A stretch of 44,512 nucleotides of DNA from Comamonadaceae bacterium. GTDB taxonomy: Bacteria > Pseudomonadota > Gammaproteobacteria > Burkholderiales > Burkholderiaceae_C. The notes under the pieces were generated by a model. That model was not told the origin of the DNA, did not search any database, and saw only the letters and a list, made by a program, of their open reading frames with translations. The DNA lies in contig PNMF01000009.1 in the NCBI GenBank assembly GCA_013823485.1, positions 1-44,512 of the forward strand. Reading direction: 5' to 3'. How positions within the stretch are numbered: the stretch's first letter is position 1; every line of letters starts with the position of its first letter. This document shows positions 39,506 to 44,512 of this stretch, piece after piece. Made by a program: the position numbers and the translations under genes.

Positions 39506-41551
39506 ATGCCCGCCATGAGCTCGCCATCCACCCCCACCACCGCCCCGCAGGACCCTGTGGCGGGAGCGACCGACACCGCCTTCGAACACGCACCCAGTGC
39601 CCTGCTGGTGCTGGACACGGCCGGCTGTGCGTTGCGCACCAACCGGGCGGCCCGCCAGCTGCTGGGCTGGTCGCCCCAGGACCCGCTGGAAGGCCGGCCG
39701 CTGGCGGTGCTGATGCGGCTGGAGGGCAGCTCGGCCGATGCGCTGCTGACCTCCCACCTGGCGTCGGTCCGTGCCGACGCCACGGTGCCGCCGCTGGAAT
39801 TGCGGGTGCGGCACCCCTCCGGCGAGAGCCACACCCTGCAGCTGACCCTGGCGGCGCAGGCCGATGCCGCCGGCCAGGTGGTGCAGCTGCACGCCTGGCT
39901 GCTCGATGTGGGCGCACACCGCGGACTGGAGCAGCGGCTGCGCGCCCAGGTGGATTTCCTGAGCACCCTGACCGACCGCAGCCCGTCGCGCCTGACCTAT
40001 TTCGGCAGCGACCTGATCTGCCGCTTCGCCAACCGGGCCCAGGCCGAGCGCCACGGCCGCACACCGCAGCAGATGGTCGGCATGCACCTGAGCGAGCTGA
40101 TTCCGCCCGCGTCGCTGCCCCGGGTCATGGCCCGCGTGACCCGCGCGCTGGCCGGCGAAGCCCAGACCTTCGAGGCCGAGGGCACCGGCCCGGACGGCCA
40201 GCCCGCCTACAACGAGGTGCGTTACGTGCCCGATGTGCAGAACGGCGAGGTGGCGGGCGTGTTCATGGAGCTCAACGACATCACCGAGCGCCGCCGCACC
40301 GAAGACATCGTGCTCAGCGCCAACCTCGAACTCGAAGAACGGGTGCAGCAGCGCACCGCCGAACTGCACGCCAGCGAGCAGCGCTTCCGCCTGATGGTGG
40401 ATGCGGTGCGCGACAGCTGTATCTACTTCGTCGATGCCGAGGGCTTCATCGTGGAATGGAGCGACAGCGCCCAGCGGCTGCACGGCTTCGACCGGGTGCA
40501 GGTGCTGGGCCGTCCGCTGGCCATGCTGCTGCCGGCCGATGACGGCCTGGACCTGGCCATCGACCCCGAACAGCCCGATCTGCTGGTGCACCAGGCGGTG
40601 GACACCGGCCATGCCGACAGCCAGGGCTGGCGCCTGCGCGCCGACGGCTCGCGCTTCTTCGCCCATGTGAGCCTGACCGCTCTGCGCAACCCGGCCGGCG
40701 AGCTGCAGGGCATTTCGGTCATCGAACGGGACATGACGGCGGCCAAGCAGCTGGAGGACGTCATGAACGACCTCAACAAGGAGCTGGAGCGCCGGGTGGA
40801 AGAGCGCACCCGCCAGCTGGTGGCCGCCAACAAGGACCTGGACGTCTTTTCCCACACCATCTCGCACGACCTGCGGGCCCCGCTGCGCCACATCGGCAGC
40901 TTTGCCGGCCTGATCCGCGAACAGCTCGGGGAGCAGGGCGATGCGCAGCTGCTGCAGTACGAGAGCGCCATCTCGCGCTCGGCCCGGCGCATGGCCGGCA
41001 TGGTCGAGGGGCTGCTGGAGTACGCGCGCCTGGGCCGCATCGCGGTGGACTACCAGGCGGTGCCGCTGATGCCGCTGGTGCAGGGCGTGGTGGCCCACCT
41101 GCGGGCCGAACATCCGCTGCGGGACATCGCCTGGGACATCGAGTCCGACCTGCCGGTGGCGCGCGGCGACCCGATGATGCTGGCCCAGCTCTTCGCCTAC
41201 CTGCTGGAGAACGCGGTCAAGTTCACCGGCCGCACCGAGCAGGCCCGGGTCGAGGTCGGCTGGACGGTGAGCGAGCAGGGTGTGCGCACCTTCCATGTGC
41301 GCGACAACGGCACCGGTTTCGACCTGCAGAAGGCCGCCAACCTGTTCGTCATGTTCCAGCGCCAGCACCACTCCATGGACTACGACGGTCTGGGCACCGG
41401 CCTGGCGCTGGCGCAGCGCATCGTGGAGCGGCACGGCGGGCGCATCTGGTGCGAGACCGCGCCGGGGCAGGGCTGCTGCTTCCTGTTCACGCTCCCGTTC
41501 GAGAGCGAGGAAGTGGGCGACAGCCGATTCGGCGCGGTGGACGACCTCTGA
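39506..41551 (+). CDS. Multi-PAS sensor histidine kinase (phytochrome-like HisKA/HATPase type)
   Basis: Three PAS-like regions; LVAANKDLDVFSHTISHDLRAPLRHIGSFAGLIRE; LFAYLLENAVKFTGR...VRDNGTGFDLQKAANLFVMFQRQH...GTGLALAQRIVERHGGRIW. Confidence 0.9.
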   Translation: MPAMSSPSTPTTAPQDPVAGATDTAFEHAPSALLVLDTAGCALRTNRAARQLLGWSPQDPLEGRPLAVLMRLEGSSADALLTSHLASVRADATVPPLELRVRHPSGESHTLQLTLAAQADAAGQVVQLHAWLLDVGAHRGLEQRLRAQVDFLSTLTDRSPSRLTYFGSDLICRFANRAQAERHGRTPQQMVGMHLSELIPPASLPRVMARVTRALAGEAQTFEAEGTGPDGQPAYNEVRYVPDVQNGEVAGVFMELNDITERRRTEDIVLSANLELEERVQQRTAELHASEQRFRLMVDAVRDSCIYFVDAEGFIVEWSDSAQRLHGFDRVQVLGRPLAMLLPADDGLDLAIDPEQPDLLVHQAVDTGHADSQGWRLRADGSRFFAHVSLTALRNPAGELQGISVIERDMTAAKQLEDVMNDLNKELERRVEERTRQLVAANKDLDVFSHTISHDLRAPLRHIGSFAGLIREQLGEQGDAQLLQYESAISRSARRMAGMVEGLLEYARLGRIAVDYQAVPLMPLVQGVVAHLRAEHPLRDIAWDIESDLPVARGDPMMLAQLFAYLLENAVKFTGRTEQARVEVGWTVSEQGVRTFHVRDNGTGFDLQKAANLFVMFQRQHHSMDYDGLGTGLALAQRIVERHGGRIWCETAPGQGCCFLFTLPFESEEVGDSRFGAVDDL

Positions 41552-41563
41552 GCCGGCCGGCGT

Positions 41564-41962
41564 TCAAGCCGGATCGGGCAGCACGGCGGTGACCTCGATC
41601 TCCACCCGGGCGCGTTCCTCCACCAGCGCGCTCACCTCCACGCAGGTCATGGCCGGGAAGTGCCGGCCCATGACGCTGCGGTAGGCCTCACCCAGCTCGC
41701 GCAGCCGCGCGTTGTATTCGACCCGGTCGGTGATGTACCAGGTCATGCGCACCATGTGCTCGGGGCCGGCGCCGGCGCAGGCCAGCACGTCGTGCACGTT
41801 CTGCAGGGCCTGGCGGGTCTGGTGGATGAAGTCGTCGCTCTCGAACTGCTGCTGCGCGTTCCAGCCGATCTGGCCACCCACGAACACCAGCGTGCCGCGC
41901 GCCGCGATGCCGTTGGCGTAGCCCTTGGGGGTGGCCCATCCGGGCGGTTGCAGGTGTTTCAT
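41564..41962 (-). CDS. RidA (YjgF/YER057c/UK114) family protein
   Basis: PPGWATPKGYANGIAARGTLVFVGGQIGWNAQQQFESDDFIHQTRQALQNVHDVLACAGAGPEHMVRMTWYITD...RHFPAMTCVEVSALVEERARVEIEVTAVLP. Confidence 0.9.
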   Translation of the reverse strand: MKHLQPPGWATPKGYANGIAARGTLVFVGGQIGWNAQQQFESDDFIHQTRQALQNVHDVLACAGAGPEHMVRMTWYITDRVEYNARLRELGEAYRSVMGRHFPAMTCVEVSALVEERARVEIEVTAVLPDPA

Positions 41963-43608
41963 CGAACGGCTTTCAACGGGTCGGTGGAAGGGTGGGCCAG
42001 CTGCCGCAGCGCAAAGCGCTGCAGCTTGCCGGTGCCGGTGCGCGGCAGGCGGTCGGTGAACACCACCTCGCGCGGGTACTTGTAGGGGGCCAGGGTGTGC
42101 TTCACATGGTCCTGCAGGGCCTTGACCAGCGCGGCATCGCCGCTGTGTCCGGGCTGCAGCACCACGAAGGCCAGCACGATCTGGCCGCGCTCCTCGTCGG
42201 GCTTGCCCACCACGCCGCACTCAGCCACGGCCGGGTGCTGCAGCAGGGCCGACTCGACCTCGGGGCCGGCCACGTTGTAGCCGGCGGTGATGATCATGTC
42301 GTCGGTACGGGCCTGGTAGAAGAAGTAGCCGTCGGCGTCGCGCACGAAGGCGTCGCCGGGGAAGTTCCAGCCGTCCTGCACATACTGGCCCTGGCGGGCG
42401 TCGTCCAGGTAGCGGCAGCCGGTGGGGCCGATCACGGCCAGCCGGCCCACCTGGCCATCGGGCAGCTCCTGCCCCTGTTCGTCGACGATGCGCGCGGTGT
42501 AGCCCGGCACCACCTGGCCCACCGCGCCCCGCCGCACCGATTCCGGTGCCGAGGAGATGAAGATGTGGAACATCTCGGTGGCGCCGATGCCGTCCAGCAT
42601 CTCCAGCCCGGTGGCCTCTTTCCAGAGCTGGCGGGTGGCGTCGGGCAGGCCTTCGCCGGCGCTCACGCTGATGCGCAGCCGGCCGGTGCCCAGGGTCCGG
42701 GCGAAGGGCGCCATCTGCCGGTAGAAGGTGGGCGCGGTGTAGCAGAGGGTGGCGCCTTGCTGGTTCATCAGCCGCACCATGGCCTCGGGCGTGTAGCCGA
42801 TGGCCGGGAAGTAGACCGAGCAGCCGGCCCACATGGGGAAGATCAGCAGGCCGCCCAGCCCGAAGGTGAAGGCCAGCGGCGGCGAGCCCATGACCACATC
42901 GTCCGGCGTGGCGCGCAGCACATGGCGGGGCCAGCATTCGCAGGCCGCCAGCACCTCGCGGTGGGTGTGCACCGCGGCCTTGGGCGTGCCGGTGGTGCCG
43001 GAGGTGAAGGCCAGCAGGGCGATGTCGTCGCCCGCCGTGGGGCAGGGCTCGGCGCGTGCCGTCTGTTGCGCGGCCAGGGCCTCGAAGCCGTCGGCATCGG
43101 GCGTGTTGAAACGGCGCAGCGGCAGGCCGCTGCCGACCGCTTCCAGCTCGGTGGTGAGGGCGGCGTCGCACAGCAGCAGCGCCGGCTGCGACTTGTCGAT
43201 GATGGCCGCCAGCTCCTGCGCCCGCAGCAGCGGCATGGTGGCCACCGCCACCGCGCCGGCATGCACCACCGCCAGCCAGGCCAGCGCCATGGCCACCGAG
43301 TTGCCGCCGCGCAGCAGCACCCGCTGGCCCGGCCGCACGCCGTGCACCTGCTCCAGCACGGCGGCCAGGCGCTGCACCTCGTCGCGCGCCTGGGCATAGG
43401 TGAGGCTGCGGGCGTCGCTGCGCAGGAAAGGGCGGTCGGCATGGCCGGCGGCCAGCGCGCGGTCGAACAGCGCGGCCACCAGGTTCACCTGCGCCGGCAG
43501 CGCCAGCAGTTCGGGGGTGTCGTGGCGCCGTTGCGGCCAGGCCGCGCGCGGGGGCAGCCGGTCGTGCACGAAGCGGTCGGTCTGGGCCGATGGGGCGGTG
43601 GGGGTCAT
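41959..43608 (-). CDS. AMP-binding benzoate/2-aminobenzoate-CoA ligase family protein
   Basis: [27 protein letters not shown]...[22 protein letters not shown]...[15 protein letters not shown]...[52 protein letters not shown]. Confidence 0.88.
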   Translation of the reverse strand: MTPTAPSAQTDRFVHDRLPPRAAWPQRRHDTPELLALPAQVNLVAALFDRALAAGHADRPFLRSDARSLTYAQARDEVQRLAAVLEQVHGVRPGQRVLLRGGNSVAMALAWLAVVHAGAVAVATMPLLRAQELAAIIDKSQPALLLCDAALTTELEAVGSGLPLRRFNTPDADGFEALAAQQTARAEPCPTAGDDIALLAFTSGTTGTPKAAVHTHREVLAACECWPRHVLRATPDDVVMGSPPLAFTFGLGGLLIFPMWAGCSVYFPAIGYTPEAMVRLMNQQGATLCYTAPTFYRQMAPFARTLGTGRLRISVSAGEGLPDATRQLWKEATGLEMLDGIGATEMFHIFISSAPESVRRGAVGQVVPGYTARIVDEQGQELPDGQVGRLAVIGPTGCRYLDDARQGQYVQDGWNFPGDAFVRDADGYFFYQARTDDMIITAGYNVAGPEVESALLQHPAVAECGVVGKPDEERGQIVLAFVVLQPGHSGDAALVKALQDHVKHTLAPYKYPREVVFTDRLPRTGTGKLQRFALRQLAHPSTDPLKAVR

Positions 43609-44512
43609 CGCAGCGCTGCCTTGCCCAGGATGAGCAGTTGCACTTCGCTGGCGCCTTCGTAGATGCGCAGCGAGCGGATGTCGCGGTAGAGGTGTTCGAG
43701 CGGGTTGCCCACCTGCACCCCCCGGCCGCCGAACATCTGCAGCGCCATGTCGATGACCTTCTGGGCGTTTTCGGTGGCGGTGAGCTTGGCCGAGGCGGCT
43801 GCTGCCGTGTAGGCCGGCGTGCCGGCGCCCCGGGTCGGGCTGCAGTCGCGCTGCCAGGCGGCGCGGCAGGTGAGCAGGGCAGCGGCGTCGATGAGCGCGC
43901 TCATCTCGCCCAGGCGCACCTGGGTGAGCTGGAAGTCGGCCAGGGTCTGGCCGAACATGCGGCGGGTCTTGGCATGGGCCACCGCCTCGGCCATCGCGCG
44001 CCGGGCCATGCCGAGCGCGGCGGCGGCCACCGAGGGCCGGAAGATGTCGAGCGTCTGCATGGCCAGCTTGAAGCCGCCGTCCACCTCGCCGAGCAAGGCG
44101 TCGCCGGGCAGCCGGCAGCGCTCGAAGCGCAGCGTGGCCAGCGGGTGCGGTGCCATCACCTGGAGGTGTTCGCTGGCATCGAGCCCGGGCCGGTCGGCAT
44201 CGACGATGAAGGCGCTGATGCCGCGCGCCCCGCCGTCGGCCCGGGTGCGGGCAAAGGTGACATAAAAGTCGGCCATGCCGCCGTTGCTGATCCAGGTCTT
44301 GCTGCCATTCAGCTCCCAGGCATCGGCATGGGGCGTGGCGCTGGTGCCCATGGCCGCCACGTCCGAGCCGGCCTCGGGTTCGCTGAGCGCGAAGGCGGCG
44401 ATCTTCTGGCCGCGCGCCACCGCCGGCAGGTAGCTGCGCTGCTGCAGCGGCGTGCCGGCCAGCGTGATGGCGCCGCTGCCCAGCCCCTGCATGGCGAACG
44501 CAAAGTCGGCCA
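43605..44512 (-). CDS. Acyl-CoA dehydrogenase family protein, N-terminus beyond window end
   Basis: [54 protein letters not shown]...[49 protein letters not shown]; frame stays open through 44512. Confidence 0.93.
   Translation of the reverse strand, partial: ADFAFAMQGLGSGAITLAGTPLQQRSYLPAVARGQKIAAFALSEPEAGSDVAAMGTSATPHADAWELNGSKTWISNGGMADFYVTFARTRADGGARGISAFIVDADRPGLDASEHLQVMAPHPLATLRFERCRLPGDALLGEVDGGFKLAMQTLDIFRPSVAAAALGMARRAMAEAVAHAKTRRMFGQTLADFQLTQVRLGEMSALIDAAALLTCRAAWQRDCSPTRGAGTPAYTAAAASAKLTATENAQKVIDMALQMFGGRGVQVGNPLEHLYRDIRSLRIYEGASEVQLLILGKAALR

Noticed and set aside
37433-41434. 1333-aa minus-strand ORF opposite the two HK genes
   Set aside because: Antisense shadow of high-GC coding DNA; low-complexity H/Q/G/R/A-rich translation without recognisable domains, while the + strand frames encode clear kinases.

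Overview
High-GC bacterial chromosomal window, probably Burkholderiales-like (inferred from gene content and GC, not tested). I support 34 coding regions, two of them cut by the window edges. I found no rRNA, tRNA, CRISPR array, IS element or phage module. Main blocks: (1) ~1-6.6 kb, an operon with every junction overlapping: FAD oxidoreductase end, DUF547, SelD-N-terminal-like oxidoreductase, PhnD/PhnE/PhnC-like ABC transporter, divergent metallophosphatase-like protein, MTA phosphorylase-like protein. (2) Two paralogous soluble PAS hybrid histidine kinases (6.75-8.78 and 18.8-20.85 kb). (3) A macrolide-exporter/YbbAP-like ABC pair. (4) 12.3-17.3 kb, an unusual secreted-fibre-like cluster: three related small exported proteins, an accessory protein, a PapD-like chaperone and a non-canonical barrel protein with a C-terminal SdrD_B-like domain in the usher position. 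This is the best candidate for an undescribed system. (5) A BLUF photoreceptor gene overlapping an orphan TAXI solute-binding protein gene. (6) Two MCPs, DUF2789, an amidase and glyoxalase I. (7) An orphan solute-binding protein next to a hybrid HK with an HPt domain. (8) A PQQ-type sugar/sorbosone dehydrogenase with cytochrome c. (9) A Tat-type Liv-like SBP, flavin reductase, 2OG-Fe(II) oxygenase, LuxR-type RR, 7TM HK and PAS HK. (10) RidA, aryl-CoA ligase and acyl-CoA dehydrogenase, resembling aerobic aminobenzoyl-CoA catabolism. All family calls come from reading motifs by eye; no searches were run.
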